DNA of 64,000 bases from DLAJ01 sp023663615. Lineage in GTDB: Bacteria > Bacillota > Clostridia > Lachnospirales > Lachnospiraceae. Under the pieces are notes generated by a model. The model had not been told where the DNA came from. It saw nothing but the letters and a program-made list of their open reading frames with translations, and ran no database searches. The position numbers were made by a program, and so were the translations under genes. The stretch lies in contig JAMPHA010000005.1 of the NCBI GenBank assembly GCA_023663615.1, positions 1 through 64,000 of the forward strand. The letters run 5' to 3'. Positions 17,722-26,257 of this stretch are shown in pieces (position 1 is the first letter of the stretch; every line of letters starts with the position of its first letter).

Positions 17722-19101
17722 GTGCGGATGCGGGAAATTTCCATACAGACGGGCAGAAGTAAGCGGGCGAAGGTGTGCCTCATTGTACTTCTGCTGCTTC
17801 TTTTTCTTTTAGCGGTATCCAATATCGTACACAGTACGGCAGGAGAGCGGACGGCAGCCTCAGACGGGGAGCGCCGGGCTGGGATAGGGACTGCTTTTTT
17901 GGAGAACATGCGGGACAGGGTGTATCGAAGTATCGTGCCGATCTATGCGTTTGCCGACGAAAAGCATCTGCCGGAAAACGTATGGCAGGCGTTTTTTGAT
18001 ACCATATGCGGGGAAATGCCGATCTTATCGCAGGTCGGAGCATATGGGGAAGCGAGGAGTACCGAAAGCCGCAGTATTTATGAGGAGCTGATCGCATGGG
18101 AGATCGAGCGCGAGAGGAGTATGCTTGCGGAAAATCCTTCCGTGGAAGATGGGGAAGACGAGCAAAAAGAGCAAAAAGAGACGGACTTTCTGCCGCCGGC
18201 AGCGGTCAATCCCGCCGACACGCAGCTTGTGGACGAACTGGTGCTCTCGGAAAATCAGGCGTATGCACAGGGAGCGGCGCAGGGCGATGTTGCGGAGACG
18301 ATGTCGGGCAGCTTCGCCCTGCGCACGGCGCCGAGCTTTACGTATGACTGGACGCAGTACCAGGAGCTGGAGGAACTGGTAAAAGGATTTTATATCGTGG
18401 ATCCGACGACAACGGCGACAACGGAACGATTAAACATTGCGGAGCTGACCGGGGCGGATATGACGCTCAAGGGAGACGCTTCCAGCCCGCAGATCCTGAT
18501 CTATCACACACATTCGCTGGAAGCCTATGCCGATTCCGCGGAGGGGGATCTCTCCACCGGCGTGGTCGGCGCAGGGGAATATCTCGCGCAGCTTTTGCGC
18601 ACGCAGTACGGGTTCAATGTCATTCATCATACGGGGCAGTACGACGTGGAAAACCGCGACCGGGCATATTCCTGCGCGGAGCCGGCGATCCGGCAGATTT
18701 TGGCGGAGAATCCGACGATCGAGGTCGTGATCGACCTGCATCGGGACGCGGTCAAAGAGGATGTGCGGCTTGTCGCGGATATTGACGGCAGACCGACGGC
18801 AAAATTTATGTTTTTTAACGGATTAAGCTATAATAATACGCAGGGAAATATCGAGTATCTGTATAATCCGTACATAAAGGATAATCTGGCATTTTCGTTT
18901 CAGGCGCAGGCGCTGGCGAACGAATATTATCCGGGTGTGACGCGCGGCATTTATCTGCGCGCGCTGCGTTATAACATGCATTTTTGTCCGAAGAGTATGC
19001 TGATCGAGCTGGGCGCGCAGACAAACACCTGCGAGGAGATCTGGAACGCGGTGCCGATCATCGCGCAGATATTGGGAATGGAGCTTAGCGGGACGCGGTA
19101 G
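17722..19101 (+). CDS. spoIIP: Stage II sporulation protein P
   Basis: Peptidoglycan amidase/endopeptidase of 459 aa that works with SpoIID/SpoIIM during engulfment of the forespore. There is an N-terminal membrane anchor (residues ~15-37), an acidic linker, and an amidase domain with ILIYHTHSLEAY, VIDLHRDAV, KFMFFNGLSY and MLIELGAQTNTCEE, which contain the expected metal-binding His/Glu residues. GTG 17722 is 8 nt after GAGGG; ATG 17728 is an alternative. gpr-spoIIP order is conserved in spore formers and supports the call. Confidence 0.92.
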   Translation: MRMREISIQTGRSKRAKVCLIVLLLLLFLLAVSNIVHSTAGERTAASDGERRAGIGTAFLENMRDRVYRSIVPIYAFADEKHLPENVWQAFFDTICGEMPILSQVGAYGEARSTESRSIYEELIAWEIERERSMLAENPSVEDGEDEQKEQKETDFLPPAAVNPADTQLVDELVLSENQAYAQGAAQGDVAETMSGSFALRTAPSFTYDWTQYQELEELVKGFYIVDPTTTATTERLNIAELTGADMTLKGDASSPQILIYHTHSLEAYADSAEGDLSTGVVGAGEYLAQLLRTQYGFNVIHHTGQYDVENRDRAYSCAEPAIRQILAENPTIEVVIDLHRDAVKEDVRLVADIDGRPTAKFMFFNGLSYNNTQGNIEYLYNPYIKDNLAFSFQAQALANEYYPGVTRGIYLRALRYNMHFCPKSMLIELGAQTNTCEEIWNAVPIIAQILGMELSGTR

Positions 19102-19114
19102 CGGATGTGGAGGC

Positions 19115-19579
19115 TCACGCATTTAAGTAGATCCAAACCCCGGTATCGTGCATTTCGGAATGCGGAATGCTTTTATAAAAACGCTGCGCTTCCTCATTTG
19201 CTGCACTCAGGGCGATGAGCGTATCCACATGTTCTTCGATCAGGAGCGCTTGCAGCGATTTCAATAATTGCTGCGCAACGCCCTGATGACGGCAGCTTTT
19301 GATCACACAGATCCAGTCCAGATACGCTGTTTTTTTAGAACCGTCAAAACGGCTTGCAATGATCGCGGAATCAATCCTTCCGATCACGGAGCCGCCGTCA
19401 TATGCCAACAGGGAAAAAGAGTGGTCGAAGGCACGATCGTCAAAACTGTTTTCCAACGCTTTGATATAAGCGTCGTCAATTTCCCATCCATAGAAATCTT
19501 CTTCCTGCCGCAGTCTGTTTTCAAAATCCACCACGTCCGGTATACGGTTTTTGGTAAATTTTTCGATGGTAAGTTTCAT
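19115..19579 (-). CDS. GNAT-family N-acetyltransferase
   Basis: A 154-aa single-domain acetyltransferase. Motif A is LDWICVIKSCRHQGVAQQLL, where RHQGVA stands in for the acetyl-CoA-binding (R/Q)xxGx(G/A). The C-terminal NEEAQRFYKSI is typical. The second of two nearby ATGs (19579) is preferred because AAGGAGA lies 8 nt before it. Substrate unknown. It is convergent with spoIIP, with only 13 nt between stops, and divergent from lepA. Confidence 0.85.
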   Translation of the reverse strand: MKLTIEKFTKNRIPDVVDFENRLRQEEDFYGWEIDDAYIKALENSFDDRAFDHSFSLLAYDGGSVIGRIDSAIIASRFDGSKKTAYLDWICVIKSCRHQGVAQQLLKSLQALLIEEHVDTLIALSAANEEAQRFYKSIPHSEMHDTGVWIYLNA

Positions 19580-19627
19580 TTGCATATCTCCTTTGCCTGT
19601 GCGGCTGGATTTTTGAGTTCATTATGC

Positions 19628-19685
19628 CATGCGCACTCCGCTTCGCTATGGCGCGGTATCATGTCTGACGACATTCTACCACATG
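19628..19685 (-). repeat. Dispersed intergenic repeat, copy 2
   Basis: Read on the minus strand, it matches copy 1 (14231-14286) with a 2-bp insertion and a few substitutions, ending in the same AGCGAAGCGGAGTGCGCATG. It lies 48 nt upstream of the minus-strand GNAT gene, in the same orientation relative to a gene as copy 1. Confidence 0.8.
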
Positions 19686-19689
19686 CGCA

Positions 19690-19718
19690 TGGACATGAGA
19701 ACCATTATTTGCTATAAT
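19690..19718 (+). promoter_or_regulatory. lepA promoter (sigma-A)
   Basis: TGGACA (19690-19695), 17 bp, TATAAT (19713-19718), about 100 nt before lepA and directly next to the dispersed repeat. The glyA promoter has the same TGGACA box. Confidence 0.75.
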
Positions 19719-19820
19719 CCATATGAGTCAGGGATGGGTTTTCATAATATGTGCAGCCGCACGATTGATGGAATGCGGCTCGCAATTTCCTATTTATGCA
19801 GATAGAAAAGGAGTACCGCT

Positions 19821-21635
19821 ATGGCACAGATCGACCAAAATCACATTCGCAATTTCTGCATTGTTGCGCACATCGACCACGGAAAGAGCACGCTCGCGGA
19901 CCGGATCATCGAGAAGACGGGGCTTTTGACCGAGCGGGAGATGCAGGCGCAGGTGCTCGACAATATGGACTTAGAGCGCGAGCGCGGCATCACCATCAAA
20001 GCGCAGGCAGTCCGGACCGTGTATAAGGCAAAGGACGGGGAGGAATATATTTTCAACCTGATCGACACGCCGGGGCATGTGGATTTTAATTACGAAGTCA
20101 GCCGGAGCCTTGCCGCCTGTGACGGCGCGATTTTAGTCGTGGACGCGGCGCAGGGGATCGAGGCGCAGACGCTTGCAAACGTCTATCTGGCGCTCGATCA
20201 TGACTTGGAGGTCGTGCCGGTCATCAATAAGATCGACCTACCGAGCGCCGAGCCGCAGCGCGTGATGGACGAGATCGAGGATGTGATCGGCATTGAGGCG
20301 CAGGATGCGCCGCTCATTTCCGCAAAGAACGGCATCGGGATCGACGAAGTGCTGGAGGCTGTCGTACACAAGCTGCCCGCGCCGTCGGGAAGCCCGGACA
20401 ACCCCTTGCAGGCGCTGATCTTTGATTCCGTTTATGATTCTTATAAGGGCGTCATTATTTTTTGCAGGATCAAGGAAGGTACGGTCAAAAAAGGAACAAA
20501 GATCAAAATGATGGCGACGGGCGCGTCGCAGGACGTGGTCGAGGTCGGCTATTTTGGCGCGGGGCAGTTTATTCCTTGCGACGAGCTTACCGCGGGCATG
20601 GTCGGCTATCTCACGGCGTCCATCAAGAACTTAAAAGAGACGCAGGTCGGCGACACCGTGACGGATGCGGAATTCCCATGCGCAGAGCCGCTGCCGGGTT
20701 ATAAAAAAGTACAGTCCATGGTCTACTGCGGCATGTACCCTGCGGACGGCGCGAAATATCCCGACTTGCGGGACGCGTTAGAGAAATTACAGTTAAACGA
20801 CGCCTCCCTGCAATATGAGCCGGAGACATCCGCCGCGCTCGGTTTTGGCTTCCGATGCGGCTTTTTGGGACTGCTGCATTTAGAGATCATTCAGGAGCGC
20901 TTAGAGCGCGAGTACAATCTGGATCTGGTGACGACGGCGCCGGGCGTTGTCTACCGCGTCTATAAGACGAACGGGGACATGGTGGAGCTGACGAATCCGT
21001 CCAATCTGCCCGATCCGTCGGAAATCGACTATATGGAAGAGCCGATCGTGAGCGCGGAGATCATGGTCACGACGGAATTCATCGGTTCGATCATGCAGCT
21101 CTGTCAGGAGCGGCGCGGCAGGTATGTGAGCACGGAATATATTGAGACGACACGCGCGCTCTTAAAGTATGAACTGCCGTTAAACGAGATCATTTATGAT
21201 TTTTTTGACGCCTTAAAATCGCGTTCCAGGGGCTATGCTTCTTTTGATTATGAGGTGAAGGGTTACGAGCGTTCGTCGCTTGTGAAATTGGACATTCTCA
21301 TCAACCGCGAGGAGGTCGATGCGCTTTCCTTTATCGTCCATGCAGACAGCGCGTATGAGCGCGGGCGCAGAATGTGCGAGAAGTTAAAAGAGGAGATCCC
21401 GCGCCACCTGTTTGAGATTCCGATCCAGGCGGCGGTCGGCGGCAAGGTCATTGCGCGCGAGACGGTCAAAGCGATGCGCAAGGACGTGCTTGCAAAGTGC
21501 TACGGCGGCGATATTACGCGGAAAAAGAAGCTGTTAGAGAAGCAGAAGGAAGGCAAGAAGCGTATGCGCCAGATCGGCAGCGTCGAGATCCCGCAGAAAG
21601 CGTTTATGTCGGTGCTGAAGCTGGATGATGATTAA
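19821..21635 (+). CDS. lepA: Elongation factor 4 (ribosome back-translocase)
   Basis: A 604-aa translational GTPase of normal length. G-motifs: AHIDHGKST (G1), GITIKAQ (G2), DTPGHVDF (G3), NKIDLPSA (G4). EF-G-like domains III/V and the LepA-specific C-terminal domain follow (KCYGGDITRKKKLLEKQKEG). It acts on stalled or mis-translocated ribosomes. AAAAGGAG precedes ATG. In many Firmicutes lepA is directly followed by hemW; here a large AT-rich gene separates them. Confidence 0.97.
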   Translation: MAQIDQNHIRNFCIVAHIDHGKSTLADRIIEKTGLLTEREMQAQVLDNMDLERERGITIKAQAVRTVYKAKDGEEYIFNLIDTPGHVDFNYEVSRSLAACDGAILVVDAAQGIEAQTLANVYLALDHDLEVVPVINKIDLPSAEPQRVMDEIEDVIGIEAQDAPLISAKNGIGIDEVLEAVVHKLPAPSGSPDNPLQALIFDSVYDSYKGVIIFCRIKEGTVKKGTKIKMMATGASQDVVEVGYFGAGQFIPCDELTAGMVGYLTASIKNLKETQVGDTVTDAEFPCAEPLPGYKKVQSMVYCGMYPADGAKYPDLRDALEKLQLNDASLQYEPETSAALGFGFRCGFLGLLHLEIIQERLEREYNLDLVTTAPGVVYRVYKTNGDMVELTNPSNLPDPSEIDYMEEPIVSAEIMVTTEFIGSIMQLCQERRGRYVSTEYIETTRALLKYELPLNEIIYDFFDALKSRSRGYASFDYEVKGYERSSLVKLDILINREEVDALSFIVHADSAYERGRRMCEKLKEEIPRHLFEIPIQAAVGGKVIARETVKAMRKDVLAKCYGGDITRKKKLLEKQKEGKKRMRQIGSVEIPQKAFMSVLKLDDD

Positions 21636-21729
21636 GAAAATGATAGAAGCAAGCCGGCGTTCCTGTGTTGGATGGCTGCGATTGGATGATGATTGAGGTG
21701 GATCGTGTGACGGAGGGGAAGGAGAAAAA

Positions 21730-24088
21730 ATGAGTACAAAAAATAGAAGCTTGAAGAAAATGGCTGGGGGGGGGTAAACGGTTATTATTGCTGATTTGTA
21801 TGTGCATTGAGGCAGCGCTCGTATATAGAGAATGTGTAAAGCAGAATACATTTGAGATGATCACTGATAGCGGAGCGTATCTTGATCTGACACGCGAAGA
21901 GGGTGAACAGAGCGGGAACGGCTATGTTAAGGAGAAGCAAATGTTCTTTGATTTTTCTGCTGAAACAGACAGACAGCTTTCATCGAAAGAATTTTCTGTT
22001 TTGTCGGGTGAATATCGTGTTACTCTTTATTGTGATGAGGGAGAATGGGGAGATTCATCTGTCTATGCATATTCCTACGGGAATGCCTATTCATTGAAAA
22101 GTGAGCAGGTACAGTGTGATTCTTCCAGCCGGAAAAAAAGTTTTTCTCTGATTGCAAGTCATAGTATCAATGATCTGCAGATACGGTTCAATTTGGAAAC
22201 AACGGGTTTTACTATTGCGAAAACAGTGATTGAACGGATTGACCGGACAGGGGCTTTAGTATGCCGCTATCTATTGCTTGACGGTGTGTTAATGATCCTA
22301 TGGGGATTGTCAGGATATTTTGAGAAAAAGCAGCTGGTAAGTGAACAATGTATTGCATATGCAATCATGGGAGTAGGGCTTGTGATTGCAATCTTACCAG
22401 AGCTTGGAAATGGGATTCTGACCGGTACAGACTTGGAGTTTCATTTATGGAGAATAGAGGCAGTAAAGCAAGGAATATCGAGTGGTGATTTGAATCCCAA
22501 AATTTATACAAACCTGCTAAATGGTTATGGGTATGCATCGGGTGTTTTGTACGGCGACAGCTTATTGTACTTTCCGGCAGTACTCAGAATGGCAGGGCTG
22601 ACAGTCTCCGGTGCTTACCGGGTATTTGTTATCATACTCACGATGTTTACCATGGGAATTTGCTATTATGTGTTTTGTGTGACAAGCGGCGGTTGTTATA
22701 TGATTGCAGCTTGTTGCAGTGTACTCTATGTTTTATCGGCACCCCATATTATGACAATACATGAAAATGCAGGAGTAGGAGCGGCATGTGCATCCATGTT
22801 TCTTCCGCTGGTATTTGGCTCTTTGTGGCTGCTCTGGAAAGAAGAAAAAAGAAGTACTAAGGCAGAATGCTGGCTTGTCATTGGTGCAACGGGGCTGATT
22901 CAGAGCCATATAATCTCGACGTTTGTAACGGCACTGGTAGCTGCGGGAATCATATTATTAGGATTTCGTCGTTATTTCAGAAAAAATCAGTTCCTGTCCC
23001 TGTTTCGATCCGCAGTATGGATTTTACTGTTGAATGCTTCTTTTTTGATACCGTTCATGGATTATTATTTAACAACAAGACTCAAAATAAATACATTGGA
23101 TGGTACGGCAATGATACAGTACACAGGAGCGGATGTGCAGCAATTGTCGCAATACCACAGATTTGGAGATTTATCTTGGTTATATCTGACGTTGCTTGGA
23201 ATTGGTGTTCTGAGTATGATGGGGTTGTACGTTGCATATCGAATATGGTTAAAGATAAAGGGGAAACATGCGGGGGACTTTGAAAATATTATATGGATAG
23301 GATGCATCACGAGCTTGTTGCTGTGTACCTGCTATTTTCCATGGGATTATTTGAGTAAACAGAGTGGTTTGATCAATAAAATAGCAAATAGTATCCAGTT
23401 TCCGTTTCGATTTAGAAATGTAATGTTGATTTTACTTTTGATGCTTGTTGCTATAATGCTGAAAGCTGTTTATCAAAAAAGCAGGATAGTATGCATAGGG
23501 GAAATCGTGGTAATGCTATTGATCACTGTGGTTGGCGGATTACAAGTGTATGATGCCATTTATGAGCAGAATACAAGAACAATCTATATTGAAGAAACGG
23601 GAATGAGAACTGGATTCCGGTTTCAAATAGGAGATGGGGGAGAGTATCTTCCGGCAGGAGTTAGCTTGGATATTGCGGATACACAGATTATTGATGAGCA
23701 GCAGATTGTGGAGCGTTTCGAGCGGATGCAAAACAGGTTTCTTGTGGAGATATGTAATCAAAATCAAGAAGAAAGTATCATTGAGCTGCCGATACTATAC
23801 TATAAGGGGTATGTAGCGTATGATGTAGATACAGGAGAGAGTGTAGCCGCAGATATGGGAACGAGTGGACGGGTTCGGGTGAGAGTGCCTGCGGGTTATC
23901 AAGGAACAATCAGGGTGGAATTCAGAGACGTTTGGTATTGGAATGCGGCAGAAATGATCACAGCATTGGGATGGATGGGATATGTGCTTATGGGAATCAG
24001 GACAGAAACGTGGAAAAACTGGTATAAAAAGTTGGGAAAAATAGGGAACATGATAAAATATGCATATAAGAGAGGTCGAAATGAGTAA
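21730..24088 (+). CDS. Large polytopic membrane protein, out of frame at a G9 tract (YfhO-like)
   Basis: A 766-residue frame (21788-24088) has no good start: its first candidate is TTG inside a hydrophobic helix. An ATG at 21730 with AAGGAG in front encodes MSTKNRSLKKMAGGG and then stops just after nine Gs (21766-21774). With eight Gs the same ATG would read through (GGGKRLLLLICMCIEAAL) into the long frame and give a complete signal anchor. The protein has a luminal/extracellular domain (to ~170), then 10 or more membrane helices with TGTDLEFHLWRIEAVKQG and NGYGYASGVLYGDSLLYFP, typical of Clostridial YfhO/GT-C-like proteins, and a C-terminal beta domain. Function unknown, possibly glycolipid or surface-polymer related. 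The gene is AT-rich compared with lepA and hemW and overlaps hemW by 8 nt. Confidence 0.65.
21766..21774 (+). repeat. Homopolymeric tract of nine G
   Basis: Nine consecutive G near codon 12 of the membrane-protein gene. Loss of one G (or gain of two) restores a full-length reading frame from ATG 21730. Long G runs of this kind are rare outside slipped-strand contingency loci, but also prone to sequencing error. Confidence 0.95.
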
Positions 24089-25397
24089 AAGTCCCCTCGG
24101 TATCTATCTGCATATCCCGTTCTGTGTGCGCAAATGTCTGTACTGCGACTTCCTGTCCGCACCCGCATCCGCGGACAGGATAGAGAGTTATGTAAATCTG
24201 TTGCTGCGGGAGATGCAGGCGGCGTCGGACAACGGACAATTGCAGGGATACGAGGCGGAAACAGTTTTTTTCGGGGGCGGGACACCGTCCCTGCTTTCTG
24301 CTTCACAGATAGAAAGAATATTATGTAAACTGTCAAGCCTCATTCCCGTTCGCGCGGACGCGGAGATCACACTGGAAATGAATCCGGGAACCGTGACAAG
24401 GGAAACGCTTGCGGAAATCAAAAGCCTGGGTGTGAACCGGATCAGTATCGGCGTGCAGTCGTTTCAGGATCATGAGCTTGCGCTGTTGGGACGGATCCAT
24501 TCTGCGGCGGAGGTATACCGGCTGTGGGAGTGGACGGAGCAGCTTTCTTTTTCCAACCGGAATATCGACCTGATGAGCGGCATTCCGGGACAGACGGAGG
24601 AGAGCTTTCGCGATACGCTGGATCGGGCGGCGGCGCTCATGCCGGAACACATTTCCGCCTACAGCCTGATCGTCGAGGAGGGAACACCCTTTTCCCGGAT
24701 GTATCCGGACGGCGCGGTGGACGAGGAGACGGACAGACGGCTCTACGCGCTGACAAAAACGCAGTTAAAAGAGCACGGCTATGCGCGTTATGAGATTTCC
24801 AATTATGCGCGGGACGGCTATGCGTGCAGGCATAATCTGACGTACTGGACGCGCGGAGACTATCTGGGTTTCGGGCTTGGCGCGGCGTCCCTGATGAACG
24901 AGGTGCGTTTCCGGAATGCGGACACCATGGCGGCGTATGAGCGGGACGCGGCGGCAAGGGAAAATGATGTCGTGGGAGCGGCATGCCTGCCGCGAGAAAC
25001 GGAAGCGGGGGACGGTGGAACGGACGGGACGCAGGCGCGGGAGCGCGGAACAGATAGAACGGATGCAGGGGAAGCTCCCCATGAGCGCGGAACGGACGGA
25101 GCGCAGGCGCACGGATGCGGACAAAGCGGAAGCCTGCCGCCTGCCTATGCGGAATGGGAGCCGCTTACCGTTAAGGACCGCATGGCGGAAACGATGTTTT
25201 TAGGACTGCGGCTGACGAAGGGCGTGTCGGAGCAAGCGTTTTTGGAGCGTTTCGGGCGTTCCGTGTACGAGGTGTACGGCAGCGTATTGGACAAACATAA
25301 GAGGGACGGGCTTCTTGCATACCGGGACGGATTTTGGTCTCTCACAGAGCGCGGACTGGATGTCAGCAATTATGTGATGGCGGACTTTTTATTGTGA
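24081..25397 (+). CDS. hemW: HemW-type radical SAM protein (heme chaperone)
   Basis: A 438-aa radical SAM protein. YLHIPFCVRKCLYCDF holds the CxxxCxxC iron-sulfur motif, followed by FFGGGTPSLL (SAM-binding GGGTP) and NRISIGVQSF. The C-terminal HemW domain has ETMFLGLRLTKGV. HemW inserts or carries heme rather than acting as coproporphyrinogen dehydrogenase; the extra N-terminal Cys after CxxxCxxC that marks true HemN is absent. ATG 24081 is chosen (AGAGG 8 nt upstream). A repeat-like Gly/Thr/Arg/Glu/Ala stretch (about 24990-25140, residues ~305-352) is inserted in a loop before the C-terminal domain. Confidence 0.92.
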   Translation: MSKSPLGIYLHIPFCVRKCLYCDFLSAPASADRIESYVNLLLREMQAASDNGQLQGYEAETVFFGGGTPSLLSASQIERILCKLSSLIPVRADAEITLEMNPGTVTRETLAEIKSLGVNRISIGVQSFQDHELALLGRIHSAAEVYRLWEWTEQLSFSNRNIDLMSGIPGQTEESFRDTLDRAAALMPEHISAYSLIVEEGTPFSRMYPDGAVDEETDRRLYALTKTQLKEHGYARYEISNYARDGYACRHNLTYWTRGDYLGFGLGAASLMNEVRFRNADTMAAYERDAAARENDVVGAACLPRETEAGDGGTDGTQARERGTDRTDAGEAPHERGTDGAQAHGCGQSGSLPPAYAEWEPLTVKDRMAETMFLGLRLTKGVSEQAFLERFGRSVYEVYGSVLDKHKRDGLLAYRDGFWSLTERGLDVSNYVMADFLL

Positions 25398-25558
25398 AAA
25401 GTTACGAAAAACATGCATTTTTCATCCTGTTTTTCTTGCACTTTATGGACAGGATTTGTATAATAAAAACGGATTGCAATTTTTTTTGCGCAGGATGGAA
25501 AGGCACTTTCAATCCCAAGGTCACATAGAATATATCAAATTGACTTTGGGGGCTTCTT

Positions 25559-26257
25559 TTGAAAACGTTTCAAAAACCGTTATCCGCGCAGGAGGAAACC
25601 CGATACCTTAGGCAGATGCGGGAAGGCGGCGAGGAGGCCTTGGAGGCGAGACGGATCCTGATCGAACGCAACCTCCGGCTTGTCGCCCATGTTGCCAAGA
25701 AGTACCAAAGTCCGTCGCAGGAGCTGGACGATTTGATCTCCACGGGCGCGATCGGGCTGATCAAAGCGGTGGACAGTTTTAATCATGAGAAGGGAAGCAG
25801 GCTTGCCACTTATGCGGTGCGGTGTATTGACAATGAACTTCTGATGATGTTCCGTTCCCGAAAAAAGATTTCCAGAGAAGTTTCCATATACGAGCCCATC
25901 GGCACGGATAAGGAAGGAAATGAGATCAGTCTGCTTGACATTATCGAACACGAGCAGACGGACGTTGTGGAGCGGATGGAGTTAGAGGAGCGGCTTCGCG
26001 TGCTGCCGCGTTATCTGCGGGGGTGCCTGACCAAACGGGAACAGCAGATCATTTTTATGCGTTATGGTCTTTTGGACGGACATGAAATGACACAGCGCGA
26101 GATCGGCGAAAGACTGGCAATCTCCAGAAGTTATGTTTCACGGATCGAAAAAAAGGCATTGCATAAGATGCTGGCGTGTTATCTGGAGAATGAGCAGAGG
26201 CAGCGCAGAGGAACAAAAGCGGGTAAAAAGGGGGAAAGCGGGGATGTTATTTGTTAA
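25559..26257 (+). CDS. sigK: Sigma-K-type sporulation sigma factor
   Basis: A 232-aa sigma-70 factor. Region 2 is LIERNLRLVAHVAKKYQ and DDLISTGAIGLIKAVDSF; GSRLATYAVRCIDNELLM follows, and the sigma-K-like IYEPIGTDKEGNEISLLDII. Region 4 is MTQREIGERLAISRSYVSRI. The start is TTG 25559 after TTGGGGGC. An in-frame TGA at 25541-25543 excludes an upstream membrane pro-sequence, so the protein would begin at KTFQKPLSAQEE, without the ~20-residue inhibitory leader found in B. subtilis. The gene is not split by a skin element. In Clostridia, sigma-K controls late mother-cell genes. Confidence 0.8.
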   Translation: MKTFQKPLSAQEETRYLRQMREGGEEALEARRILIERNLRLVAHVAKKYQSPSQELDDLISTGAIGLIKAVDSFNHEKGSRLATYAVRCIDNELLMMFRSRKKISREVSIYEPIGTDKEGNEISLLDIIEHEQTDVVERMELEERLRVLPRYLRGCLTKREQQIIFMRYGLLDGHEMTQREIGERLAISRSYVSRIEKKALHKMLACYLENEQRQRRGTKAGKKGESGDVIC

